Source of the DNA: Scatosoma sp045644545
GTDB taxonomy: Bacteria; Bacillota; Clostridia; Christensenellales; Borkfalkiaceae
DNA: 24,559 nucleotides
NCBI GenBank assembly: GCA_045644545.1
Contig: JAZRHC010000008.1
Span: 1 to 24,559, forward strand
Direction of reading: 5' to 3'
A program made the position numbers and the translations under genes. The notes under the pieces were generated by a model, which made no database searches, was not told where the DNA came from, and saw nothing but the letters and a program-made list of their open reading frames with translations. This document shows positions 14,867-23,099 of the stretch, piece after piece; position 1 is the first letter of the stretch, and every line of letters begins with the position of its first letter.

Positions 14867-15550
14867 CTATTCTTTATTTTTCCGCTTTTTTAAGTCGCGC
14901 AAAAATATCTTTTCCAAAATTTCACGGTGTTCGATCGCCCATTCGGGCACGATCCCGTAGATATCACTTTCCTTATATAGGCAGGTCAGGTGCGACCCTT
15001 GCGATTCGTTATAGCGACTGTCTTTGCTGTCTTGTCGATTATCGCCGAGGAAAAAGATCTCCCCTTCGCCCACGACGTAATCTTCCTTAAAATCGTAGCT
15101 TGATTTGTCGATATATTTTGCGTACGGCTCGTTAAGCTTTTTAAACTCGCCCTTTCCGCCGTACTGAATGGAAACCTCACCGTCTTTACACCGCACGACG
15201 TCGCCTTCTATCGCGATCAAGCGCTTGATTAAAAACTTCGTTTCGCCAAAATCCTCGTTGAGCTTCACTTTATCGCTATCGCTATATCCGCGCACGTCAA
15301 CGACGATAATATCCCCCCGTTCGGCTTTTTCGCCCGAGGACGTAAGCTTCATCAACAGCTTTTCCCCTTCGAAAATGGTATCGTTCATAGAATTTCCCAA
15401 CACTTCTACGCCTTTGAAATTCGTCAACCAGTTGCGGATAGAAAAGAATACCGTGAAAATGAGTGCTAAAACGAGCAAAAAAGGAACCCAAGAGCCTTTT
15501 TCGCCTTTTTTCGAGATATATAATTGACTTTCCCGCAAATCCTTTTGCAT
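14867..15550 (-). CDS. lepB: signal peptidase I
   Basis: 227 residues. One N-terminal membrane helix (about 21-38) is followed by the catalytic region: Ser54 in GNSMNDT, Lys109 in FLIKRLIAIEGD, and the GDNRQDSKDSR box near residue 170. This Ser-Lys protease removes signal peptides on the outer face of the membrane. It starts 14 bases after the esterase-like gene ends. The length is in the usual range for Gram-positive forms with an insertion in the second domain. Confidence 0.95.
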   Translation of the reverse strand: MQKDLRESQLYISKKGEKGSWVPFLLVLALIFTVFFSIRNWLTNFKGVEVLGNSMNDTIFEGEKLLMKLTSSGEKAERGDIIVVDVRGYSDSDKVKLNEDFGETKFLIKRLIAIEGDVVRCKDGEVSIQYGGKGEFKKLNEPYAKYIDKSSYDFKEDYVVGEGEIFFLGDNRQDSKDSRYNESQGSHLTCLYKESDIYGIVPEWAIEHREILEKIFLRDLKKRKNKE

Positions 15551-15564
15551 TTTTTACTACCTTG

Positions 15565-17265
15565 TTATAACCATAAAATATTCGTCACGGCGTATTCCGT
15601 TTGCTCCGTTTCGCCGTCGAAAAGCAACGCCTTCCCTTTGGCAAAGCCCGAAAGCGGCGTATTGAGCTCCTCGTTTTTAAAGTCCGCGGCTTTTAAGATC
15701 ACCCGCTTCCATTTCCCGCCGCCCTTGACGGGCACGATACAAGAATACCGCTGTTCGCCCGCGTCCACGTCCGCCGTGTCCACGGAAACGCGCAGCTCGC
15801 CGTCCTCTTTCAAATACGCGTCGAATTCCAAAAGGGCGTTTTCGTCGGGAATATACTGCGGGGAAGAGATCGTATACGTCTTAATCCCGCCCACCGAATA
15901 CGCGCCTTTGATATTGCCGTAGCCTTTCACGAGCTTGGGCACGGCTTCCTTTTCCAAAAACACGCCGCCGATGGAATATTCCTCGTAGTCCGCAACGCCG
16001 AACGCTTCGATCCTATCGCCCGCAAACAGCATACGGTTTTTCACCGCCGAAAGGGCGGGCGCGGGATATTTCCTCGTCGTGATCTTGGATGTGATCTTAA
16101 ACCCGTTCAGATATTTTGCGTACGCGTAAACGAACACCGCCGAAGCGCCCGCGTAAGGGGTGAGCTCGCAGCTCGTTTTTCCGTTTTTCACGGTTTTTCC
16201 GCTCGCCTTATACACTTTGCGCCATTCGCGGTGGGTGGACTTGGTTTTCACGTCCGCTTCCGCGTAGTAAACGCCGATCTCGTCGAGCAAGCCCTCTTCG
16301 TCGCCCTCTACTTCCACCAAAAGCCCGTTTTCCGTATCTTTAAGGCTTACGCCGAGCGCGTCGGGCAAATAAATTTCCCTGCCCTTTAAGTGCTTTTCAA
16401 GGAACAGCTCCATATCGGTAAGTCCGTCCGGACCGATACACGACCCGCTCGCGGGCGAATATACGATCGCGTTGCCGTCTTTATTGCCGATACGGGCAAA
16501 GGTGTCGTACGCCCTGTCGCAGTCGAACGAAGGATCGCGCAAGGCGCAAAGCATCAGCACGGGGCATTTCACGAAGGTCGCATACGATTGCGATTCGATC
16601 CCCGCGATATAGCGGTGTCTGTCGTCGCTTAAATTGATCTCGGCGTTATCGCCGAATTTCGCGGAGTTTCTTGAAGATCTCCAACCCGCCGCGTTGATGG
16701 GCACGCCGCATTTGATATCGGGAGAAAGCATCGCCTTCCACGCGATTTCGCCGCCCGTGCGAATCCCCACCACGCCGATCGAGGAAATATCCTCGCGGCT
16801 CTTTAAATATTCCACGGCGTACAGCGCAACGTAGGTCCATTCAAACCAACAGGTTTCCTCGGGGGAAAGCTCCCCGAGCTCGTCGAGCCCCCTTGCCATA
16901 TCGTAGTTTGCATACGAAAGGGAAGGCGGGTAAATGGTGCGCGGGGTGTTTTCTCGGTCTTTGACCGATTTGCCCGTATAGTCGGGCATTAAAACGGCGT
17001 AGCCTTTTTCGGCGAAATAGCCCAAAAGCTCCTCGTCGGGGGCTTTGCCCGCGTCGTTTAATAAAAGCACGGCGGGGTGCTTGCCCGAAGCGAGAGGTTT
17101 TGCAAACTCCGCGTAGATACGCACGCTCCCGTCGAGGGCAGTATGCCCCGAGAAGGTTACGTGTGCAAGAGAGAAATTCCCTCGCTTGGTTTCCCCCCAC
17201 TCGCTTGCGTTTAAAGGGGAATTCGTATTAAATTTTTTCCATAAGGATACTGCGCTTAAAATCAT
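15565..17265 (-). CDS. alpha/beta-hydrolase-like protein lacking the catalytic serine
   Basis: 566 residues. Residues about 45-295 have the layout of an acetylxylan-esterase or dienelactone-hydrolase fold: HPAVLLLNDAG, then GYAVLMPDYTG, then the beta strand and turn SIGVVGIRTGG, then PVLMLCALRDP. In active enzymes the turn reads G-x-S-x-G. Here it is G167-I-R169-T-G171, with Arg where the serine should be. Asp244 is kept but the expected histidine region reads ASGSCIGPDG with no His. The rest (about 300-566) is beta-rich, without a named domain. No signal peptide is evident. It lies between sbcC and lepB. It may be a non-catalytic member of the fold; substrate unknown. Confidence 0.75.
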   Translation of the reverse strand: MILSAVSLWKKFNTNSPLNASEWGETKRGNFSLAHVTFSGHTALDGSVRIYAEFAKPLASGKHPAVLLLNDAGKAPDEELLGYFAEKGYAVLMPDYTGKSVKDRENTPRTIYPPSLSYANYDMARGLDELGELSPEETCWFEWTYVALYAVEYLKSREDISSIGVVGIRTGGEIAWKAMLSPDIKCGVPINAAGWRSSRNSAKFGDNAEINLSDDRHRYIAGIESQSYATFVKCPVLMLCALRDPSFDCDRAYDTFARIGNKDGNAIVYSPASGSCIGPDGLTDMELFLEKHLKGREIYLPDALGVSLKDTENGLLVEVEGDEEGLLDEIGVYYAEADVKTKSTHREWRKVYKASGKTVKNGKTSCELTPYAGASAVFVYAYAKYLNGFKITSKITTRKYPAPALSAVKNRMLFAGDRIEAFGVADYEEYSIGGVFLEKEAVPKLVKGYGNIKGAYSVGGIKTYTISSPQYIPDENALLEFDAYLKEDGELRVSVDTADVDAGEQRYSCIVPVKGGGKWKRVILKAADFKNEELNTPLSGFAKGKALLFDGETEQTEYAVTNILWL

Positions 17266-17291
17266 AATCGCTTTTTATTTCCTTCCCTATT

Positions 17292-19877
17292 TTAAAAAGT
17301 TTCTATGCTGATTTGAGATCCGTGCGTTTCGTTTGCCGCGGTAACGAGAATTTTATTGTCGATACGGCGTTTTAGCTCTTCCACGTGCGAGATAAGCCCC
17401 ACCGCGAAATTTTGGCTGAGTTTAGAAAGTACGTCCATCACCGTGTCTACGAGCTTATCGTCGAGCGTGCCGAAGCCCTCGTCGAGGAAAAAGAACTCGA
17501 TCGGGCGCAAGGATTTGGAGAAGATCGCGCCGCTTAAAGAAAGCGCGAGCGAGAGGGATACGAGAAAGGTTTCCCCGCCCGAAAGCGTTTTAACCGCCCG
17601 CAAGATCCCGCCGTTTAAATTATCCCCCGCTTTAAATTCTTTATCGTAGCGGAGGAAATACCTCCCGCCCGTTAAAGATAAAAGCGTTTTGCTCGCGGAA
17701 AGACAGATATCCTGCAAATATTCCGAAGCGATAAATTCCATAAATTTATTTTTCGCGGTCAGCAAACGGAGCTGTTCCCAAAGTGCTTGCTTTTTGCGCT
17801 TTTCTTCGAGCTGTTTTTGAAGCTCCAAATATTTTTCGCGAAGCGCTTTCAAGCCTTCCAGCTCGGATTTTTTCACCGCAAGCTCGCCGTTTACGCGAAC
17901 GCGAGCGTTATCGAGCGCGCGCTCCTCCGCTTTTTTTTCTTCCATCGTTTCCCACGAAAACGCTTCGAATTTTTTGCCGTCGAGCTTTGAAAGCCGTCCT
18001 TTTATCATACGGTAATCGTTGAAAAAGCTTTCGCATTTTATTTTTGCCGCCTGACGGTCACCGAGAGCGAACAGCAGGGAAAGCGCTTCTTCTGCCGAGG
18101 CAAAGCCGCCGCTTTCCACGCGCGTTTGCAGCTCCGCACGTTCCGTTTGCTCCCGCTTTTCAAGCGCAAGGCAAACGGCGCGGTTCTTTTCCGCTTCCGT
18201 GCGGTCGGCGCGATACTCCTCTTCCGCCGTTTTCAGCGCGGTTTCCAAAGAGCGTTTTCTTTCTTTTAAGCGGGAAAGCTCGGTTTTTAAGTCCGCTTCG
18301 CTCCCCAGCTCGGCAAGCGCGGAAATTTTTTCCTTTTGCTCCTCGTAGAGTTTACGGTAATGCTTCCCGTCCTCGATAACGCGCGCCTTTTCCGCTTCGT
18401 TCTTTTCGTACGCCGATTTTCGTTCCTCGATTTTTTTCTTCTCGTTCTTCAAGCGTTCGGACTGCGTTTTCAGCTCGTCGAAGGTGCGGCGCGCCGAAGC
18501 GAGATCGAAGCAATCTTCTTTTTCGAAGGTGTATTTTTCAACCAACGCGGCGATATCTTCCCTCGTTTGGGGGTGTTTTTCGCCGAGCGTTTTCAAATCG
18601 AAACGCACTTGCTCGTAGGTTTCGGCAACGAGTACGGGCTTCAAGCCGTTTTTGAGATATTCCGCAAACGACAAATCTGCGCCGAGCGCGGAAAGCTTTT
18701 TCTCGATTTCTTTTAAAAGTCCGTCGAAGTCCTCCGCGGGGTGTTTGTCTTTCAGCTTTTTATATTCTTCGGTGCAACGGTCGAGATTTTCCTTGATCTC
18801 CTGGCAGTTTTCAAAATCCCGTTTCGCGCCCTCGACCTTGCTCAACGCCACCGTCTTTTTTTCGATCTGCGCTTCGAAATCGGCTTCCTCTATCTCCTTT
18901 TTCAGCGCTTCGGCACGGGTGAATTTTTCCGCCGCGCGCTTGTCGGCGGCTTCCGCTTTTTGCGCCGTTTCCGCGTTTTCTTTGCGCGTTGCGTTCAAGC
19001 GCTCCTGCATTTCCTTCACCTGCGTTGCGCGTTCCGCGCGTTCGAGGTCGGCGCGTTGCTTTTCGTAAAAGCCAAGCTCCTCTTCCGCGGTTTTCAGCTT
19101 TTGAGTCAGCTCGTCGTATTCCTTCTTTTCTATCGCGAGCGCGGAAAGGCTTTCGCATTCCGTTTTAACGCACGCAAGCCGCGCTTCCAAAGCGGAAAGC
19201 TCCGCTTGCCTTTGCGTTATTTCCTCTTCCTTGGCTTGAATATTTTCCACCCTGCCCCCGCCGTTTTCGTCCATACGAGCTTCGAGCGTCCTCGCTTCCG
19301 CAACGATCTTATCGCAACCCGAACGAATGGAAAATCCAAGCCTTTCGCCGTATTTTTCCAAATCGAACAGGCGGGAAACGAGAGTCACGCGGTCTTTATT
19401 CGTAGACTGCACGAGCCCCGCGAACTCCCCTTGCGGGAGGGCGATACATTTTTTAAAATCGTCGAAATCCAAACCGATAATTTCGCGAAGTTTCCCGTCC
19501 ACCTCATCCGTGCCGTCGGCAAGGGCGAGCAGTCCGCTTTCCTCGTAGCGATACAAATACGCTTTCACACCGAGGTTTTTGCGGCGGCGTTCCCGTTGCA
19601 CGCGGTAGGCGTTCCGCTTGCCGTTTTCCACGATCTCGAAATCGTAAACGACGTACGCGCGGTCGGAGTTGTAGTTGATACAATCGGAAATCGAGCCCGC
19701 CGCCCGTTCGATCTTGCCGTATAAAGCAAGGTGAATGGCGTCTAAGATCGTGCTTTTTCCGCTGCCCGTATCCCCGAAAATACCGAAAAGCCCGCCCGAA
19801 AGCAGCCGTTTGAAATCGACGACGGCTTTTTCCGAAAAACTGTTTATTCCGCTGAATTCAAGATAAACGGGCTTCAT
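17292..19877 (-). CDS. sbcC: exonuclease SbcC (Rad50-like ATPase)
   Basis: 861 residues, shorter than the 1000-1200 of typical SbcC. The Walker A loop GDTGSGKST is at 35-43, the Q-loop ALPQGEF near 147, the signature LSGGETFLVSLSLALSLS near 760, and Walker B FFFLDEGFGTLDD near 795. Between the heads are two long Lys/Glu-rich coiled-coil arms (about 190-700). I find no CxxC zinc hook anywhere in the arms, which is unusual. With SbcD it forms the SbcCD nuclease that opens hairpins and processes double-strand ends. An AGGAAG site precedes the ATG, and sbcD ends 46 bases upstream. Confidence 0.93.
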   Translation of the reverse strand: MKPVYLEFSGINSFSEKAVVDFKRLLSGGLFGIFGDTGSGKSTILDAIHLALYGKIERAAGSISDCINYNSDRAYVVYDFEIVENGKRNAYRVQRERRRKNLGVKAYLYRYEESGLLALADGTDEVDGKLREIIGLDFDDFKKCIALPQGEFAGLVQSTNKDRVTLVSRLFDLEKYGERLGFSIRSGCDKIVAEARTLEARMDENGGGRVENIQAKEEEITQRQAELSALEARLACVKTECESLSALAIEKKEYDELTQKLKTAEEELGFYEKQRADLERAERATQVKEMQERLNATRKENAETAQKAEAADKRAAEKFTRAEALKKEIEEADFEAQIEKKTVALSKVEGAKRDFENCQEIKENLDRCTEEYKKLKDKHPAEDFDGLLKEIEKKLSALGADLSFAEYLKNGLKPVLVAETYEQVRFDLKTLGEKHPQTREDIAALVEKYTFEKEDCFDLASARRTFDELKTQSERLKNEKKKIEERKSAYEKNEAEKARVIEDGKHYRKLYEEQKEKISALAELGSEADLKTELSRLKERKRSLETALKTAEEEYRADRTEAEKNRAVCLALEKREQTERAELQTRVESGGFASAEEALSLLFALGDRQAAKIKCESFFNDYRMIKGRLSKLDGKKFEAFSWETMEEKKAEERALDNARVRVNGELAVKKSELEGLKALREKYLELQKQLEEKRKKQALWEQLRLLTAKNKFMEFIASEYLQDICLSASKTLLSLTGGRYFLRYDKEFKAGDNLNGGILRAVKTLSGGETFLVSLSLALSLSGAIFSKSLRPIEFFFLDEGFGTLDDKLVDTVMDVLSKLSQNFAVGLISHVEELKRRIDNKILVTAANETHGSQISIETF

Positions 19878-19923
19878 TCGAGTTTTTTACTTCCTATTGT
19901 TTTTTTGGCTTTTTGATAAACTT

Positions 19924-21084
19924 TTATTCTTCGGCGCTACCCAGCAAGACGGATAAAAACAGCTCCGTCAGCTCCTCGCTCGGCTCTGCGCCGTATTGCG
20001 AGCGGTAAAATTCCTTAAACAGCTTTTCGTCCGAAAAGCCCTTTCGCGATTCGAAAACCATTTCGTTTTCCGCGCGTACTTCCGTAAGTAAGGATACGAG
20101 ATTCCCGTGCGAGGCGAGCGTCGCCGAGTCCGCCGAGGTCAGCGGCTCTTTCAAATGCAAAGTCAGCTCCGCGTGGCAGTCGGGATATAATTCCAAAAGC
20201 TTAGCGCCCTCGTCCGCGCCCTCCGCTTCCAACCGCACCAGCCGTTTGCCCGCTTTTAAGGGGATATCGTGCAGATTTTCCACGCCGTTTGCCGTCAAAT
20301 CGAACACCTTGACGATCTTTTCGCTCGAAGCCTCGTCGAAAGAATATTGTAGCGGCGAGCCCGAATAATAGCAATTCCCCTTGCCCATACGCTGTTTTTT
20401 ATGCAGATGCCCGAGCGCGATATAATCGCTTTTCGGCAGGGCTTCGGTCGGCAAGGCGCGCGCCCCGCCAAGCCCGATTTCCCGTTCGCTTTCGGAAATT
20501 TCTCCCCCCAACACGAACAGGTGCGAAACGAACACGGACGGCAAGCCTTCGGCGTTGCCCGCTTCCCCCTCTGCTATCCAAGCTTTCATTCTCTCCAAAT
20601 AGGAAAGCTCGGATTTTTCCTCTTTAAACCGCGCCTCGTTTGGATAAGGGAGCGTAGAAACGAACGCCCGTTCCCCTTTCGCGTTTTCAAAGACCGCGTA
20701 CCCTTTCCCCGAAGAAACGGGACGAACTGCCCGCGTGCTCGCAAGCCCAAACGGTTTCCGATCGTTCCCCACGATATACACGCCGAGTTCTTCGGAAAGG
20801 GGGGTAGACGCGGAAAGCCGCACGCCGTCGTCGTGGTTGCCGCTGATTAAAATCGCCGCGCGGTGCTCGCCCGCAATCTTGCGTATTTTTTTAAAGAACA
20901 AATTTTCTGCTTCTGCGCTCGGCGTGTAGGTATCGAAAATATCCCCCGCCACGATCACGAGCTCGATTTCTTCCCTTTCGCAAAGCTGCGCTATCTCGTC
21001 GAGAACGGCTTCCTGCTCGTCGAGGCGTTCCCTGCCCACGAGGCGTTTGCCGATATGCCAGTCGGACGTATGAAGTATTTTCAT
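19924..21084 (-). CDS. sbcD: exonuclease SbcD (Mre11-like nuclease)
   Basis: 386 residues, full length. Metallophosphoesterase motifs are all present: LHTSDWHIGK (with Asp8 and His10), VAGDIFDT, SGNHDD, VSHLFV and LGHLHKKQ. It is the manganese-dependent nuclease subunit of the SbcCD complex, with SbcC encoded next. It is the first gene of the long minus-strand run and has a GGGAGG site and a strong promoter upstream. Confidence 0.96.
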   Translation of the reverse strand: MKILHTSDWHIGKRLVGRERLDEQEAVLDEIAQLCEREEIELVIVAGDIFDTYTPSAEAENLFFKKIRKIAGEHRAAILISGNHDDGVRLSASTPLSEELGVYIVGNDRKPFGLASTRAVRPVSSGKGYAVFENAKGERAFVSTLPYPNEARFKEEKSELSYLERMKAWIAEGEAGNAEGLPSVFVSHLFVLGGEISESEREIGLGGARALPTEALPKSDYIALGHLHKKQRMGKGNCYYSGSPLQYSFDEASSEKIVKVFDLTANGVENLHDIPLKAGKRLVRLEAEGADEGAKLLELYPDCHAELTLHLKEPLTSADSATLASHGNLVSLLTEVRAENEMVFESRKGFSDEKLFKEFYRSQYGAEPSEELTELFLSVLLGSAEE

Positions 21085-21100
21085 TCGGCAAAACCTCCCT

Positions 21101-21114
21101 TGAAAAATTTTTCA
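21101..21114. promoter_or_regulatory. 14-bp palindrome beside the sbcD ribosome binding site
   Basis: A perfect palindrome, TGAAAAATTTTTCA, ends about 2 bases before the AGGGAGG site of sbcD. It could be an operator or an RNA hairpin near the ribosome site. It does not match the Firmicute LexA box. Function is speculative. Confidence 0.4.
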
Positions 21115-21117
21115 AAA

Positions 21118-21146
21118 CGAGCGCGAAATACCTTGCTTTTCGCTCG
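21118..21146. promoter_or_regulatory. hairpin in the sbcD leader overlapping the opposing -35
   Basis: CGAGC (21118-21122) pairs with GCTCG (21142-21146) and GAAA with TTTC inside it, after a two-base bulge. The -35 hexamer TTGCTT of the plus-strand promoter falls in the loop region. Confidence 0.45.
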
Positions 21147-21161
21147 GAAAAAAGTTATAAT
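21133..21161 (+). promoter_or_regulatory. promoter of the DnaD-type gene
   Basis: TTGCTT (21133-21138), 17-base spacer, perfect TATAAT (21156-21161). Predicted start is near 21168, giving a leader of about 148 bases that runs through the opposing sbcD promoter. Confidence 0.8.
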
Positions 21162-21170
21162 GGGTAGTAC

Positions 21171-21186
21171 CCGAAGAAAACTTCGG
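21171..21186. promoter_or_regulatory. hairpin shared by the two opposing transcripts
   Basis: CCGAAG (21171-21176) pairs with CTTCGG (21181-21186) over a 4-base loop. Just before it is the imperfect operator-like GGGTAGTACCC (21162-21172). Both lie between the two face-to-face -10 boxes, so both transcripts would carry the hairpin near their 5' ends. Confidence 0.55.
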
Positions 21187-21202
21187 ATAACTATACTATT
21201 TT

Positions 21203-21231
21203 ATTATACAACATTTCTTTTTAGAAAGCAA
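21203..21231 (-). promoter_or_regulatory. promoter of the sbcDC-led operon
   Basis: Minus strand: TTGCTT (21226-21231), 17-base spacer, perfect TATAAT (21203-21208). Predicted start is near 21196. The hexamers and spacing are identical to those of the opposing plus-strand promoter. Confidence 0.8.
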
Positions 21232-21315
21232 GGAAAGTTGAAAGGGTGAGCAAAATTTTTTCCGACTTTTCACTTTTAATCGCTTTCCGCTCAGGGGAGA
21301 AAAGGAGAGTTTCGT

Positions 21316-23064
21316 ATGTCATTTTGTTCTTTTTCAAAAGAATTCGACGATAACGCGTATACGCTTGTCGAAAACAAATTTATCGCGAAGTATTTGCCGC
21401 AGGCAGACGGGTTTTGCGTGAAGGTATACCTCTACGGGTTATACCTTTGTCGGCATACGGAAACGGAGTTCGGTTTGACGGCGATGGCAAAGGCTCTCGG
21501 CGCGAACGAAGCGGAGATCAAAAACGCCTTTTTGTTCTGGGAAGAATGCGATCTCGTGGAAATTTTATCCAAAGACCCCTTTGCCGTTTCCTATCTGCCC
21601 GTCAAAACCTCCGTCGGCAGACCCAAAAAGATCCGCTACGAGCAGTACGCCGATTTTAATAAGGAATTGCAGCGTATGATGCAAAAGGTCGGCAAGTTCG
21701 TAACTTCAAGCGATTACGTGAAATATATGCGGTTTTTGGAAGAGAACGACATTCACCCGCAGGCGTTTTTGCTGATTGCGGAATACTGCATCAACAAGCA
21801 AGGCGAAAGCGTTTCCCCGTCCTATATTTTCAATAAGGCGAAAAAGTTTATCCGCAACGGCTGGACGAGTTACGACCTCGTGGAAAAAGAGCTTTCCAGC
21901 TACAACGCGCACGAAAAAGACCTTTCGGCGGTGTTTGCGGCGATCGGCGTATTCCGCGCGCCCGACGAGAGCGACTACGCGCTGTATAAGAAATGGACGG
22001 AGCAAGGATTTGCGCTCGGCGCGGTACTTGCGGCGGCGAAAAGATTAAAGCGCGCGAGTATGAACACGCTCGATCTCACCCTTTTAGAGCTTGCGGAAAA
22101 AGGTAAGCTTTCCGCGGCGGAAATCGAAAGCTATCTCTCCGACCGCGAGCTTCTTGCAAACCTTACTTTCCGTATCGGGCGCAAGCTCGGCGTGAAGGTT
22201 TTGAGCCCCGCGCCGTATATCGACGAATACGTTGAAAAATGGTTTAACTACGGCTTTGAAGAAAGCTCTTTGCTTGATATTGCGCTGTATTGCTTAAAGA
22301 CCGATCGCGGGGATTTCGGGGCGATGGACGGGCTGATAGAACGGCTGTTTTCCGAAGGCGTGGTCGCGAAAGAGAGCGTGAAAGCCCTTTTGAAAGCCAA
22401 AAACGACGAGCTCAAACTGTTCACGAATATCCAAGGCGTGTGCGGCGGGATCAGAAAGAGCGCGACGAATCTTGCTTTGATCAAGACTTGGCGGGACTGG
22501 AAATTTAGCGACGATATGATTTTGGAAGCGGCAAAACGCGCGGCGACGAGCTCTAATCCCATTCCCTACATTAATAAAATTTTATCCGACTGGAAGCAAG
22601 CGGAGATCTACGAGCTCGCGAAGATCCCTACTTCCGAGCAAGACAAAAAATCTACTTACGCGGGCGCGAAAACGACGAGCGCGGCTTCTTACGCAATAGC
22701 GGCAGTCGAGGCGGCGAACGCAAAATCCGACCGCGAACGCTATTATGCGTTGAAGCGCGAGCAAGCGCAAACGGTTGCCGATCGGTTTTTGGCGAAAGCA
22801 AACGCAAACAAGCGGTTTAAAGAGCTTTCGTCCGAGCTTTCGAAAATGGAAATTTCGCTTGCGAAAGCGGAGGTATTCGAGCCGAAATCGTTGCCCGAGT
22901 TACAAAAGAAAAAATCGGCGTTCCTCGCCGAAAGAAAATCCATTTTGGAAGGGCTTGGAATATCCGAGCAGTCGTTATTGCCACAATACGCGTGCGGAAA
23001 ATGTTCAGACACGGGATTTTTAAAAAACGGCATAGCGTGCGATTGCTATAAAAAAATCGATTAA
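21316..23064 (+). CDS. DnaD-domain replication protein with DnaC/DnaI-like zinc C-terminus
   Basis: 582 residues. The N-terminal part (about 1-110) resembles DnaD/DnaB winged-helix domains. Residues about 300-430 contain DnaD C-terminal (DnaB_2) type repeats, including WFNYGFEESSLLDIAL and TWRDWKFSDDMILEAA with PYINKILSDW. Residues about 470-582 look like the start of a DnaC/DnaI helicase loader: a long charged helix followed by a zinc motif C560-x2-C563 and C575-x-C577 within CGKCSDTGF. The protein stops right after that motif, so the AAA+ ATPase of a loader is absent; no AAA+ frame follows before tRNA-Ser. An AAGGAGAG site precedes the ATG. The inferred role is replication initiation, recruiting or loading the DnaB helicase. 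Confidence 0.85.
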   Translation: MSFCSFSKEFDDNAYTLVENKFIAKYLPQADGFCVKVYLYGLYLCRHTETEFGLTAMAKALGANEAEIKNAFLFWEECDLVEILSKDPFAVSYLPVKTSVGRPKKIRYEQYADFNKELQRMMQKVGKFVTSSDYVKYMRFLEENDIHPQAFLLIAEYCINKQGESVSPSYIFNKAKKFIRNGWTSYDLVEKELSSYNAHEKDLSAVFAAIGVFRAPDESDYALYKKWTEQGFALGAVLAAAKRLKRASMNTLDLTLLELAEKGKLSAAEIESYLSDRELLANLTFRIGRKLGVKVLSPAPYIDEYVEKWFNYGFEESSLLDIALYCLKTDRGDFGAMDGLIERLFSEGVVAKESVKALLKAKNDELKLFTNIQGVCGGIRKSATNLALIKTWRDWKFSDDMILEAAKRAATSSNPIPYINKILSDWKQAEIYELAKIPTSEQDKKSTYAGAKTTSAASYAIAAVEAANAKSDRERYYALKREQAQTVADRFLAKANANKRFKELSSELSKMEISLAKAEVFEPKSLPELQKKKSAFLAERKSILEGLGISEQSLLPQYACGKCSDTGFLKNGIACDCYKKID

Positions 23065-23099
23065 AATACTGAAAACGAAAAGAATAACCCAAACCAGCC

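Noticed and set aside
18741..19724. 327-codon open frame on the plus strand inside sbcC
   Set aside because: It is antisense to the clear SbcC frame, has no ribosome binding site and no recognisable motif. Long antisense frames arise from the base bias of the Lys/Glu-rich coiled coil.
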